A DNA stretch of 64,000 nucleotides from positions 39,678-103,677 of the forward strand of contig CAIKOJ010000155.1 of NCBI GenBank assembly GCA_903829015.1. The letters run 5' to 3'. A model generated the notes under the pieces. The model was not told the DNA's origin, did no database searches, and was given only the letters and a program-made list of their open reading frames with translations. The translations under genes and the position numbers were made by a program. The stretch is from an uncultured Bacteroidota bacterium. Lineage in GTDB: Bacteria; Bacteroidota; Bacteroidia; Chitinophagales; Chitinophagaceae. Shown one piece after another: positions 9,867 to 18,834 of the stretch (the stretch's first letter is position 1; each line of letters starts with the position of its first letter).

Positions 9867-11219
9867 ATGCCCTCCATACGCAGTTGCTGCCTTTATGCTT
9901 CTTCATTTTTGCTTATCCTTTTAAGCTTTGGCGGCCAAGGGCAGGTTATTACAACGATAGCAGGTGTCGGCATACATGGATATAGCGGCGACGGCGGGCC
10001 CGGCACTGCAGCCAGGCTATTTGAACCCCACGGCGTTTGTGTAGACCGTTCAGGAAACCTATATATAGCAGACTATTTCAACCATGTTGTCCGTAAGTTA
10101 GATACGGCTGGTATTATCACTACAATAGCGGGTAATGGTATTGGCTGGTTCGACGGGGATGGGGGGCCTGCAACGGCAGCGGAATTATTTTATCCTTCCT
10201 ATGTTTGCTTTGATGCAGATGAGAACCTGTTAATTTCAGACTACGGCAATCATCGTATCCGGAAAATAGACCGGTATGGGATTATCAGCACTGTTGCTGG
10301 CAATGGAACTTACGGATACAGCGGAGACGGCGGCCCTGCAACGGCAGCACAGATTTTCGATGCTGCCGGTACTTGCACAGATGCGAGTGGTAATCTGTAT
10401 ATATGTGACATTTGGAACAATGTGATACGGAAAGTGGATACAGCGGGTATTATCAGCACATTCGCAGGCACTGGCTTAGCGGGCTATAATGGCGATGGCG
10501 GCACTGCAACAAATGCACAATTAAATAACCCTGGTGGGGTATGTGTGGATACCGCAGGGAATCTATATATAGGCGACCAGCAAAACCACCGGTTTAGGAA
10601 AGTAAATACTTTGGGTATAATATCCACTTTTGCGGGCACCGGGACACCGGGTTATAACGGCGATGGTGGTCAGGCTACAGCTGCAACACTGAATGTGGCA
10701 GGGATAATACACATAGATAAATTGGGCAATTTTTATATTCTGGATTACCAAAATTTTGTTATCCGTAAAATAACGCCCAGTGGCATTATTACCACAGTAG
10801 CAGGTAACGGTACGTATGGGTACAACGGCGACAATATAGCTGCCACAGCAGCGCAAATTAATTATGCCACCGATGTGTGCTTAGATTCAGCAGGCAACTT
10901 ATACATCGCAGACCATAACAACGAGCGTATCCGCAAGGTAAGTATGCATGTAACCGGTATCAATGATATTGTTAGTCACATTGGTGCTCTTAATGTTTAC
11001 CCCAACCCAAATGATGGGAATTTTTCGGTTGAATTGCCACCGGCTATGAATGGTCAGTGCCATATTACCATCTGCAACGCAGCCGGGCGGCAGGCTAAGG
11101 AAATGTACACCCTCCTGCCAGAGGTGAAAGTAAAACTGTCTGTGCCACCCGGCTTATATATTATCACCGCGACTACAAATGACCGCAGCTATAAAGCTAA
11201 ATTCATAGTAACAAAATAA
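9867..11219 (+). CDS. Secreted NHL-repeat protein with T9SS C-terminal sorting domain
   Basis: 450 residues from the ATG at 9867. An ATG at 9843 adds eight polar residues before the signal peptide and is less likely. The signal peptide is about SIRSCCLYASSFLLILLS. Six NHL-like repeats of about 56 residues (GIITTVAGNG-GY-GDGGPATAA...NLYIAD-N-RIRKV) should make one six-bladed beta-propeller (about 25-370). The last about 80 residues form a type A sorting domain (YPNPNDGNF... to KAKFIVTK), pointing to export by the type IX system and cell-surface or extracellular location. It shares its repeat type with the left-edge gene and the gene at 36831. Ligand or enzymatic role unknown. Confidence 0.88.
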   Translation: MPSIRSCCLYASSFLLILLSFGGQGQVITTIAGVGIHGYSGDGGPGTAARLFEPHGVCVDRSGNLYIADYFNHVVRKLDTAGIITTIAGNGIGWFDGDGGPATAAELFYPSYVCFDADENLLISDYGNHRIRKIDRYGIISTVAGNGTYGYSGDGGPATAAQIFDAAGTCTDASGNLYICDIWNNVIRKVDTAGIISTFAGTGLAGYNGDGGTATNAQLNNPGGVCVDTAGNLYIGDQQNHRFRKVNTLGIISTFAGTGTPGYNGDGGQATAATLNVAGIIHIDKLGNFYILDYQNFVIRKITPSGIITTVAGNGTYGYNGDNIAATAAQINYATDVCLDSAGNLYIADHNNERIRKVSMHVTGINDIVSHIGALNVYPNPNDGNFSVELPPAMNGQCHITICNAAGRQAKEMYTLLPEVKVKLSVPPGLYIITATTNDRSYKAKFIVTK

Positions 11220-11304
11220 AGTCAGGAGTGTTTAATTGGGATTAACACGATTACTTTCGCCCAATTTTTCCGAAAATTAGATATCGCTGGTTTCAGTATA
11301 ACTA

Positions 11305-11439
11305 CTACCAATAGCGCCCGGCTCCCCGGTACTTATGCTTAGACGGCATTTTCCTATCCGTATGCACAGGGGTGTAGCAACTGCTCAGGAACGAGAGCAA
11401 TAAAACGATGGCTGTCAGTCTGACAATGGTATCCTTCAT
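11305..11439 (-). CDS. Tiny lipoprotein, 44 residues
   Basis: An ATG at 11437-11439 opens a 44-codon frame ending at TAG 11305-11307. It has a basic start, a hydrophobic run (LTAIVLLLSFLSS) and a lipobox LSSC with Cys at residue 21, followed by 23 basic/aromatic residues ending GAGRYW. This is the layout of a small membrane lipoprotein. The 61-residue lipoprotein at 47088-47273 has the same architecture and ends GGYW, suggesting a small family. Function unknown. It lies 66 bp from the start of the convergent side of the barrel gene at 11506 and shares its strand. Confidence 0.6.
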   Translation of the reverse strand: MKDTIVRLTAIVLLLSFLSSCYTPVHTDRKMPSKHKYRGAGRYW

Positions 11440-11505
11440 ACAAGCTTAAAAATAATAAAACAATTGGTTTTTGGAATAATAGTCTACTCAGACATATTCT
11501 TTTGA

Positions 11506-13278
11506 TCAAAAGAAATCATAATCTCTTCTTGCCATATTCAGCCTCACGCCAAAATAAACATAGGTAGTGGTGAGCGGCCCGTACAACGGTCCGGTTGTGG
11601 TGTAATCTGAATTATAGACACCAGTAGTATTAATGTACTTCCGGTAGGTGCCGCCCAGATCAAGGAAAAGGTTTCTGCGAAGCTGGTAAGCGATATTCAG
11701 ATTCATAATGGTGCAGGTGGCTTTAGGCCCGTTAATGGTTTTTACGCCATACTGATGATCGGCTGTGAGATAAGGATTGAAAATATTGTTTCCATAGTTT
11801 TTACCGCCAGTATCTACACCCTGCATATAGTAAGTACCCTTAACAGACAGGTACAGGTTTTTAATAGGATTGTACCTGATCTGCCCTATGCCTTTTATAA
11901 AACCCGAACCCAATGGGTCGGCCAGTGGCTGGTTGTAGTTGGTGTAGTTGGCCATCGTGTCCTGTGCAGCATAGGTGTATGGTCTTACTACGTCTATCTC
12001 CGCCTGCAGGTCAAGGTTTTTAACCGTGAACGCATCGAAGTACTTGCAACCAAACTGTATACCCCATTTATTACCATACCATTTTTTACCACCGGTGAGT
12101 TCTTTGTACCTGAATTCGTTGAACAATATCTGTGCATAAAATTGTAAGTGTTTGGCCGCAATTGCCTTCAGGTTCATACCCAGTAAAGATTTATCTCCTG
12201 CTCCGTTGAAACGGTTGATGGCAGTAGTGAAAATGATGGGATTCAGGTAGGATAGCTCATAATGATCAGGGCGGTCAAATACTTCAGCTTCAAACAAACC
12301 TACGCTTAACCATTTGAAAGTATTTACATTCAGATAATGGATGGTTGAGTACTTGTGTGAGCGTATTGTATCGCCAATGGTTTTGTCGAACTGTGGGGTC
12401 AGCTCCAGATAAAGACATTCATAATTGAGTTTCCACACACGCGCCTGCACTTGCAGAAACGGCATGTTCGACGAATTATCGGTAAGGAAAAGGCTGGTCA
12501 TACCATCGCCAATAAAGTGCTTACCTGAGCCAAAAGTGAGGTTCACATGGTTTTTCACCGCATCGAAATTGATATAGCCGCTGGCCTGCATATAGTCGTA
12601 ATTACCGGTACTGGGGTTCAGAAAGTAGTCGGCACCCGGTACCGCCATACGCTTGCCGTCTTTTTTAACCCAGTTATTCACGAAATAGGGGAACTGCTCC
12701 TGATTGTCTACGATCGACGTATAAAAACCTAACTTCTTCCCGATCCAACCTCTGAGCTCGACACCACGGCCTGAGTAGAAAACAGTGCTTTTTGTAGCCG
12801 CCGGTGTAGGCGAATTCTGCTGGTACATAGCCACCCCACTCAACACCGGGTTAACTACCAGGAAAAAATTCTTATCCAGTACAAAATCATGTGTTTTAAT
12901 ATGAACAAGGTCGTATTGCTTTTTGTAAAAGAACTTAACCCATGGCCTACGAGAATCTATGGTCTCTTCATCCTTCGGTGCCCATTCCCCGTTCTCAGAG
13001 ATCATCTGGTTGATGTTGTATCTGTCTATAGCTGTGAGCTGACTTTTTACATCTTTCTTCGAATTGGTCGATTTGATCATTTCTAGGAAATTAACCGCAT
13101 TTCTCCTCGATTCGGGTCTGTCCCACAAAGCCAGGCTGTCACAAAGCCTGCCCGATCTGGTTTCAAGCCTGTCCAGCAGGTTGTAGTCTTCAGATCCCAG
13201 CGGAACAAAAGTGGTTTGGGCAAAACAAAGCTTAACACTCAATAATAAGAATGGAAGTAAATAAGCTTTTTTAAGCAT
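11506..13278 (-). CDS. Outer-membrane beta-barrel protein, Wzi/RemB-like
   Basis: 590 residues with a signal peptide (KKAYLLPFLLLSVKLCFAQ). The body is rich in alternating aromatic/polar strands and ends in Phe (RRDYDFF), as expected of a large outer-membrane barrel. The segment GSGKHFIGDGMTSLFLTDNSSN resembles the conserved part of Wzi-type capsule-assembly proteins and the Bacteroidota gliding-associated RemB group; that assignment is from memory of the family. It may bind or organise surface polysaccharide. It is divergent from the dihydroorotase gene, with 62 bp between starts. Confidence 0.65.
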   Translation of the reverse strand: MLKKAYLLPFLLLSVKLCFAQTTFVPLGSEDYNLLDRLETRSGRLCDSLALWDRPESRRNAVNFLEMIKSTNSKKDVKSQLTAIDRYNINQMISENGEWAPKDEETIDSRRPWVKFFYKKQYDLVHIKTHDFVLDKNFFLVVNPVLSGVAMYQQNSPTPAATKSTVFYSGRGVELRGWIGKKLGFYTSIVDNQEQFPYFVNNWVKKDGKRMAVPGADYFLNPSTGNYDYMQASGYINFDAVKNHVNLTFGSGKHFIGDGMTSLFLTDNSSNMPFLQVQARVWKLNYECLYLELTPQFDKTIGDTIRSHKYSTIHYLNVNTFKWLSVGLFEAEVFDRPDHYELSYLNPIIFTTAINRFNGAGDKSLLGMNLKAIAAKHLQFYAQILFNEFRYKELTGGKKWYGNKWGIQFGCKYFDAFTVKNLDLQAEIDVVRPYTYAAQDTMANYTNYNQPLADPLGSGFIKGIGQIRYNPIKNLYLSVKGTYYMQGVDTGGKNYGNNIFNPYLTADHQYGVKTINGPKATCTIMNLNIAYQLRRNLFLDLGGTYRKYINTTGVYNSDYTTTGPLYGPLTTTYVYFGVRLNMARRDYDFF

Positions 13279-13305
13279 AAAGTAAGTTTTTCAGATGTTC
13301 AATGG

Positions 13306-13314
13306 TAGATTTGC
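13306..13314 (+). promoter_or_regulatory. -7 element deciding the dihydroorotase start
   Basis: TAGATTTGC matches TAnnTTTGY exactly. It lies across codons of a longer in-frame reading starting at 13302, which makes that start unlikely and favours the ATG at 13341, with a leader of about 20 nt. Confidence 0.5.
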
Positions 13315-13340
13315 ATCTAAGCCGAGACGAAGTTAACAAT

Positions 13341-14672
13341 ATGTTTCCGATACTGATAAAAAATGCGACCATTATTAATGAGGGCCAGCGCCTCATTAAA
13401 GACGTTTTGATCAAAGACAATTTGATAGAGCGCATAGACGATAACATACAGCCCACCGGCAATTGCAGGGAAATAAATGCAGAGGGCTTGTACCTCATGC
13501 CGGGTGTGATAGATGATCAGGTGCACTTCCGTGAGCCGGGCCTTACACAAAAGGCTACCATCGCCACAGAGGCAAGGGCGGCCGTAGCAGGTGGTACTAC
13601 CACCTTCATGGAAATGCCCAATACCAACCCGCCTGCCCTCACCCAGGAACTACTGGAGATGAAGTATGATATAGCTGCCGCCACATCGGTGGCCAACTAT
13701 TCTTTCTTCATGGGTGTCTCCAATACCAATGCCGACGAAGTACTGCGCACCAACGATAAAAAGAACCTGGTGAGCGGCGTAAAGATATTTATGGGTTCCA
13801 GCACTGGCGATATGCTGGTAGACAATTACCTGACTCTATCCAAAATCTTCTCCGAATCCGAACTGCTGATAGCAACCCATTGCGAGGACGAGAATGTGAT
13901 CAACGCCAACAAAGCTAAATACCCCGACGCAGACAATGCTTCCTATCATCCGCTGATTAGAAATGTGGATGGCTGTTTCCAAAGTTCATTTGCCGCTGTA
14001 CAACTGGCAAAGAAGTATAACACCAGGCTACATATATTGCATATCTCCACTGCTAAAGAACTGCAGTTGTTTACCAACATGATACCCCTTACCGAAAAAC
14101 GCATTACGTCTGAAGTGTGTGTACATCACCTGCACTTTACCGCCGATGATTATGCTCAATACGGTAACTTAATAAAATGCAACCCTGCGATCAAAGGGCC
14201 TGAGAACAAATTTGAACTCTGGAAAGCACTGCTGGATGACCGGCTGGATATCATTGCTACCGACCATGCACCACACACGTGGGAAGAGAAACAGCAACCC
14301 TATCAGAAAGCGCCTTCAGGAGTGCCTCTGGTGCAGCATTCACTGCTGCTCATGTTACAATACGTAAAGCAGGGTGCCATATCGGTAGAAAAGGTGGTAG
14401 AGAAAATGTGCCATGCACCTGCACAGTGTTTTCAGATCGATAGGAGAGGCTATATCAGGGAAGGTTATTTTGCCGATGTTGTGCTGGTGGATATGAATGA
14501 AAATACACAGGTCAGCAAAAGCAACATTCTGTACAAGTGCGGCTGGTCACCATTCGAGGGCCACGAATTCCCGGCTGCTGTTAAGTATACCATTGTAAAC
14601 GGACAGATAGCCTACGAAAACGGCACGGTAAACGATACAGTACGTGGCCAACGAATCACCTTTAACAGGTAA
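13341..14672 (+). CDS. pyrC: Dihydroorotase, class I type
   Basis: 443 residues from the ATG at 13341 (MFPILIKNATIINEGQ). It catalyses carbamoyl-aspartate/dihydroorotate interconversion in pyrimidine synthesis. Amidohydrolase features are present: IDDQVHFREPG (58-67), AGGTTTFMEMPNTNP, GVKIFMGSSTGDM with the candidate bridging Lys, THCEDE, LHILHIS and ATDHAPH. The first metal-binding His of the usual HxH motif is Gln60 (Q-V-H62); I recall this as common in Bacteroidota homologues, but it should be checked. No pyrB or carA/B lies nearby. Other cyclic amidohydrolases (allantoinase, hydantoinase) are less likely given FREPGLT. Confidence 0.88.
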   Translation: MFPILIKNATIINEGQRLIKDVLIKDNLIERIDDNIQPTGNCREINAEGLYLMPGVIDDQVHFREPGLTQKATIATEARAAVAGGTTTFMEMPNTNPPALTQELLEMKYDIAAATSVANYSFFMGVSNTNADEVLRTNDKKNLVSGVKIFMGSSTGDMLVDNYLTLSKIFSESELLIATHCEDENVINANKAKYPDADNASYHPLIRNVDGCFQSSFAAVQLAKKYNTRLHILHISTAKELQLFTNMIPLTEKRITSEVCVHHLHFTADDYAQYGNLIKCNPAIKGPENKFELWKALLDDRLDIIATDHAPHTWEEKQQPYQKAPSGVPLVQHSLLLMLQYVKQGAISVEKVVEKMCHAPAQCFQIDRRGYIREGYFADVVLVDMNENTQVSKSNILYKCGWSPFEGHEFPAAVKYTIVNGQIAYENGTVNDTVRGQRITFNR

Positions 14673-14737
14673 AGGTATAACTGTTCAACTACTGTAAGCC
14701 GGTATAAAACATCCGCTGCCGGCACTAAGAAGTAAAT

Positions 14738-16057
14738 ATGCAAAACGATAAAACCACGCTCAGGGATCTCTCCATCTTCACATCTGAAGGCAGCGGTGGT
14801 GTTTTCGATTTGTTGGACTATACTACCACGCAGGCTGGTAAGGATATGCTTCGGGCGCACATACAAAACCCGCCCGATACTTTTGAAAAGCTGCAACAAA
14901 CACAGGATGCGATCAGGTTCTGGACAAAACATCCCGATCTGTGGCCCGCAATAATTTCTAACGGCACACTGGTAATGCTGGAGCGCTATTTCGAATCCGC
15001 AGATACAATAACGGCGCCTCCATCCGGTTTGGCTATGTCAGTCAATTCGTTCTTTCAGCGCATTTTGAATAAGCAGGAGTATTTTCTCACCCGCTTCTCT
15101 CTATCGCATTTGTCCGACTTTCTGGTTGGTTGTACAAAATTGAGTGAGATCGGAGAGCTTGAGCAAGTGCCCGCACTATTGATGGATGAGATAGGGAAGA
15201 TTAAAAACGAACTCAACCATCGCCTCACGCCAGATGTAATAGCTGCAAAAAAAGAAACAAAATACAAAGTACAGGCTCAGCTAAACTACCGTGCCCGTAG
15301 AGAGATGAAGAATATGGTATACCGGCTGATGCACATATACGCAAGACTGGATGCCTGGCAGGCAATGGCACGGGCAACCATAGACCGGAAGTGGGTATTC
15401 CCTGAATTACTGCCTGCCAAACCTGTTTTGATGGAGGCGGTTGGTCTCTTCCATCCGCTGCTGAGGAAACCGATAGCCTATGATATTTCTTTCAACGCTG
15501 CTTCAAATTTCCTGTTGCTCACAGGCGCAAATATGTCGGGGAAAACAACTTTTTTAAGGGCGTTGGGTGTTGGTGCACTGATGGCGCACCTGGGTATGGG
15601 TGTGCCGGCGAAATCAATGCGCATCAGTTTTATGCAGGGGATCGTTACCAATATGCAGGTAGAAGACAACATTCACAAAGGGGAAAGTTACTTTTTTGCT
15701 GAGGTGCAGAGAATGAAACAGACTGCCGAAAAACTAATGACCGACCAACCACATCTGGTGCTTATGGACGAACTGTTCAAGGGTACCAATGTGCACGATG
15801 CGTATGAATGTACAAAAGCTGTACTGGAGGGTTTAAAGCATCATTCAGGTCATTTGATGGTTTTATCAACGCACCTGTACGAAGTTGCCCAGCAGTTCAG
15901 CGCTAACGACGGTATCATTTTTTCATACTTCGTAACCAACATGAGCGAGAACGGTGGTTATGAATTTACCTACGAACTTAAAGAAGGTATATCCAACGAC
16001 CGGATCGGGTACCTGATACTACAGAAAGAAGGGATTATAGATCTGCTCAAAAAGTAA
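14738..16057 (+). CDS. MutS-family ATPase, short form (core plus ATPase only)
   Basis: 439 residues. The first about 230 residues resemble the MutS lever/clamp core. The C-terminal about 200 hold the MutS_V ATPase, with Walker A TGANMSGKTTFLR (about 261-273), Walker B LVLMDELFKGTN (about 340-351) and STHLYEVA. It lacks the N-terminal mismatch-binding domain of MutS and the Smr domain of MutS2. It is therefore probably not the canonical mismatch sensor and its substrate is unknown. It starts 65 bp after pyrC and 54 bp before the next gene, all same strand, so an operon is plausible. Confidence 0.85.
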   Translation: MQNDKTTLRDLSIFTSEGSGGVFDLLDYTTTQAGKDMLRAHIQNPPDTFEKLQQTQDAIRFWTKHPDLWPAIISNGTLVMLERYFESADTITAPPSGLAMSVNSFFQRILNKQEYFLTRFSLSHLSDFLVGCTKLSEIGELEQVPALLMDEIGKIKNELNHRLTPDVIAAKKETKYKVQAQLNYRARREMKNMVYRLMHIYARLDAWQAMARATIDRKWVFPELLPAKPVLMEAVGLFHPLLRKPIAYDISFNAASNFLLLTGANMSGKTTFLRALGVGALMAHLGMGVPAKSMRISFMQGIVTNMQVEDNIHKGESYFFAEVQRMKQTAEKLMTDQPHLVLMDELFKGTNVHDAYECTKAVLEGLKHHSGHLMVLSTHLYEVAQQFSANDGIIFSYFVTNMSENGGYEFTYELKEGISNDRIGYLILQKEGIIDLLKK

Positions 16058-16111
16058 CGAATAACCCACCGGTATAAAATCAGGTGAGTATAATAATCAT
16101 AATTACAGATA

Positions 16112-17350
16112 ATGCCTGCCAGGAAAAAGTTCACGAAATTCACGATCGCCGCACTCATTGTTGCTGTTGTTGTGTCCGGTATTTTCCTGGTTCAGCGGCA
16201 TATTAAATACAAAAACGCAATTGCTGCCAACGAGCAAAAGAAAAGGAACAAAGCTATTCCACTTCCTTTCACTTACACCACACCTTCTGTTGATTCCACC
16301 CAGCAGGGCTACATTTTGTTGACTCCCCACCGCCGCTTCAATATGCGAAACGGACGGATAGTAGTTATGGATTTCAAAGGCCGTATTTTATTTGAAAAAG
16401 TTACGCCGGGTACTGCCAGCGACTTTCGGCAATGGATAGTAAACGGCCAGAAAAGATATACCTATGGGATTGATGATCCGGCTGCGGTTCACGTAACACT
16501 GGAAGCAGGATACGTTTTGCTGCTGGATTCGGCACTCAATCCAATGAAACAAATACACCTGAAACCATATAACGACATCACAACCGACAAAGGTCAGGAT
16601 CTGGATCTGCACGACTTTATTTTACTCTCTGATGAGCATTACATTGCAATGGCCGTTTACCCTAAAAACGCCACAAATATTCCGGAAGTACTATCACCCT
16701 CACCTGCAAACAGAACTGCAACCGCAATCATTCAGGAAGTGAACAATGGAGCCGTAGTATGGCAGTGGGATGCCAGTAATTATCAAGAACTCTATACCTC
16801 AAGCACAGCGCGCAACAACTTTCACGATACTGCTGTGCAAGATTACATACACCTAAATTCCATGTGCCTCGATCCGCGTGATAGTAACCTCATACTTTCC
16901 ATGCGCAATCTGAACCAGATAATTAAAATAAACAGGAAGACCGGGAACATCATGTGGCGGCTGGGTGGCAAAAATTCCGACTTTCATCTTACTGCCGAGC
17001 AGGAGTTCCTGCGTCAGCATAACGTTACTCTGACCGATAGCAATCAAACACTGCTTGTATTTGACAATGGCGAAAAAGGCAAAAGAGAAAATTCCCGCAT
17101 ACTTGAATTTAGGTTGGATGAGCAAAAGCGGTCTGTTACCGCATTTAGATCTTTTAGAATTCCTGCACCATTTTCAGAACATGAAGGCTCGGTACAAAAG
17201 TGTGGCAACAACTATCTCATCTCCGGCGGCACAGGCAATTATTTATTGCTGGTAAATCCGGCAACCGGAACAAAAAGAATGGAGCTCAACGCTAACCAAT
17301 GCAACTACAGGGCGTATTGGATAAAAGACATTAACAGTATCCTCAGGTAA
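16112..17350 (+). CDS. Membrane-anchored arylsulfotransferase-like (ASST) protein, copy 1
   Basis: 412 residues. One N-terminal membrane segment (about 10-29) is followed by a periplasmic beta-propeller-type domain. Signatures typical of the arylsulfotransferase-like superfamily are DLHDFILLSDEHY, IQEVNNGAVVWQWDAS, QIIKINRKTGNIMWRLGG, FLRQHNV and LLVFDNGE. True ASST moves sulfate between phenols using an active-site His; here candidate His residues are in LHDF, YIHLNS and RQHN, but activity is not established. A diverged tandem copy follows at 17386. Role unknown. Confidence 0.75.
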   Translation: MPARKKFTKFTIAALIVAVVVSGIFLVQRHIKYKNAIAANEQKKRNKAIPLPFTYTTPSVDSTQQGYILLTPHRRFNMRNGRIVVMDFKGRILFEKVTPGTASDFRQWIVNGQKRYTYGIDDPAAVHVTLEAGYVLLLDSALNPMKQIHLKPYNDITTDKGQDLDLHDFILLSDEHYIAMAVYPKNATNIPEVLSPSPANRTATAIIQEVNNGAVVWQWDASNYQELYTSSTARNNFHDTAVQDYIHLNSMCLDPRDSNLILSMRNLNQIIKINRKTGNIMWRLGGKNSDFHLTAEQEFLRQHNVTLTDSNQTLLVFDNGEKGKRENSRILEFRLDEQKRSVTAFRSFRIPAPFSEHEGSVQKCGNNYLISGGTGNYLLLVNPATGTKRMELNANQCNYRAYWIKDINSILR

Positions 17351-17385
17351 AACGTGTAATTTTCACGAAAATTCAACTAACTTAT

Positions 17386-18630
17386 TTGAGCAGAGCAGCT
17401 TTCATACGATCTAAGTTTAGCAAAGTAATTATTGCGTTGGTTGCGACCATTGCGCTTGGTTTCTTTGTTTACAAGGTGGTAGTGCATATCAAAGCAAACA
17501 ACTTTCTCGAATTTCAATACGACATATCTACCAGCGATCCGGCGCAAAAAGGATATATCCTCATGGCACCGTACGTCACCACCAGCGAGCGTTTTTCGCG
17601 CCTGGTGATCATGGATTTTGCAGGGCATATTTTAGTAAAGAAAAAAGTAGCCGGAATAGTTAGTGATTTCCGTCAATGGATCATCAACGGCCGGATTCGT
17701 TATTCCTATGCGGTTTATGACCCGTCCATTTTTTTGCAGAATTATTCCAATGGTTCGGTGGCACATGAAGTAATCCTTGACTCCGCACTCAATGAGATCG
17801 GTCAGGTACGTTTGCTTCCTTATGGCGATGTTGTTACAGATAATAAGAAGGGCATCGATCATCACGACTTCATCATGCTGTCTGACAATCATTTTATAAC
17901 GATGACGTCATACATCAAAACCGTAACCAATATCCCTGCTTCATTATCCCCTTCGCCTACCGTTAAGCTGGCAGTTCCTATCCTTCAGGAAATAGAAGAC
18001 GGCACGGTTATCTGGCAATGGGATGCGTCTTTGTATCCCGAGTTTTATGCAGGCAGCATGAAATGGAACAACTACTCAAACGGAAAAGATGTACAGGACT
18101 ATATGCACGTAAACGGTATGATTATAGACCCTGCCGACAGTAACCTTGTTGTATCATTTCACAACACCAACCAACTCGTAAAAATAAACCGGAAAACAGG
18201 AGCCATCATTTGGCGGTTCGGTGGTAAGAACTCCGACTTTAGCCTCAGTGGAGAGCAGTTGTTTTTATGGCAGCATAATCCGGATTTTGCAGATAGCGGC
18301 AGAACTCTGACTTTGTTCGACAATGGCGACAAGGATTCCCGGCATTTTTCCAGAATATTGGAATACAATCTGGACCAACAAAACAAGAAAGTAACAGGGT
18401 TCAGATCATATACTATCCCTGATCTGTTTGCAGAAAATAAAGGATCAGTTCAGGTGTGCGACGGCAACTATTTTATTTGCGGTGGTTCCGGTAATTTTAT
18501 TTTACTCACCGACCGGCACACGGGTACCGTCAAATTCAAAATGACTTACAACCATACCTCATTCCGAGCCTATTACGCCAGTGATATTACAGGTATCACA
18601 ATAAATAAGAACTTCAAAAATTCCGATTAA
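17386..18630 (+). CDS. Membrane-anchored arylsulfotransferase-like (ASST) protein, copy 2
   Basis: 414 residues if started at TTG 17386. No ATG or GTG gives the membrane anchor (about 13-30), and the next ATG falls past it, so TTG is the best start. It parallels its upstream neighbour along the whole length: SDFRQWIINGRIRYSY, DHHDFIMLSDNHF, LQEIEDGTVIWQWDAS, DYMHVNGM, LVKINRKTGAIIWRFGG, LWQHNPDF and LTLFDNGD. This is a clear tandem duplication with considerable divergence. The gap to copy 1 is 35 bp, so the two are probably co-transcribed. Substrate and reaction unknown. Confidence 0.75.
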   Translation: MSRAAFIRSKFSKVIIALVATIALGFFVYKVVVHIKANNFLEFQYDISTSDPAQKGYILMAPYVTTSERFSRLVIMDFAGHILVKKKVAGIVSDFRQWIINGRIRYSYAVYDPSIFLQNYSNGSVAHEVILDSALNEIGQVRLLPYGDVVTDNKKGIDHHDFIMLSDNHFITMTSYIKTVTNIPASLSPSPTVKLAVPILQEIEDGTVIWQWDASLYPEFYAGSMKWNNYSNGKDVQDYMHVNGMIIDPADSNLVVSFHNTNQLVKINRKTGAIIWRFGGKNSDFSLSGEQLFLWQHNPDFADSGRTLTLFDNGDKDSRHFSRILEYNLDQQNKKVTGFRSYTIPDLFAENKGSVQVCDGNYFICGGSGNFILLTDRHTGTVKFKMTYNHTSFRAYYASDITGITINKNFKNSD

Positions 18631-18655
18631 TTTTGTTGTAATTATACTATTAGAA

Positions 18656-18772
18656 ATGACAGATACAGATTCACGCAGGAAAGGAAGGATCATTGTTGTT
18701 ATTCTGGTCGCAATTTTAATACTGCCACTTTGCTATGCTTTGTTCAAAGAATACGTGATGAAACATCCCTGA
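18656..18772 (+). CDS. 38-residue single-pass membrane peptide
   Basis: ATG at 18656 and TGA at 18770-18772. The peptide has an acidic/basic N-terminus (MTDTDSRRKGR), one hydrophobic helix of about 18 residues (IIVVILVAILILPLCYAL) and a short C-terminus (FKEYVMKHP), inside-positive. It sits 25 bp after the second ASST-like gene and before hutH, on the same strand. The clean membrane-protein layout argues that it is real, but there is no homology evidence. Confidence 0.45.
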   Translation: MTDTDSRRKGRIIVVILVAILILPLCYALFKEYVMKHP

Positions 18773-18834
18773 TGTTTTCTACGGGCTTGAAAACAGTTGC
18801 TGTATAAGTACATTTATCACTGATAATTTTTACT

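Noticed and set aside
5501-16057. mutL and the MutS-like gene as one mismatch-repair locus
   Set aside because: They are about 7.4 kb apart with unrelated genes between, and the MutS-like protein lacks the mismatch-binding domain.
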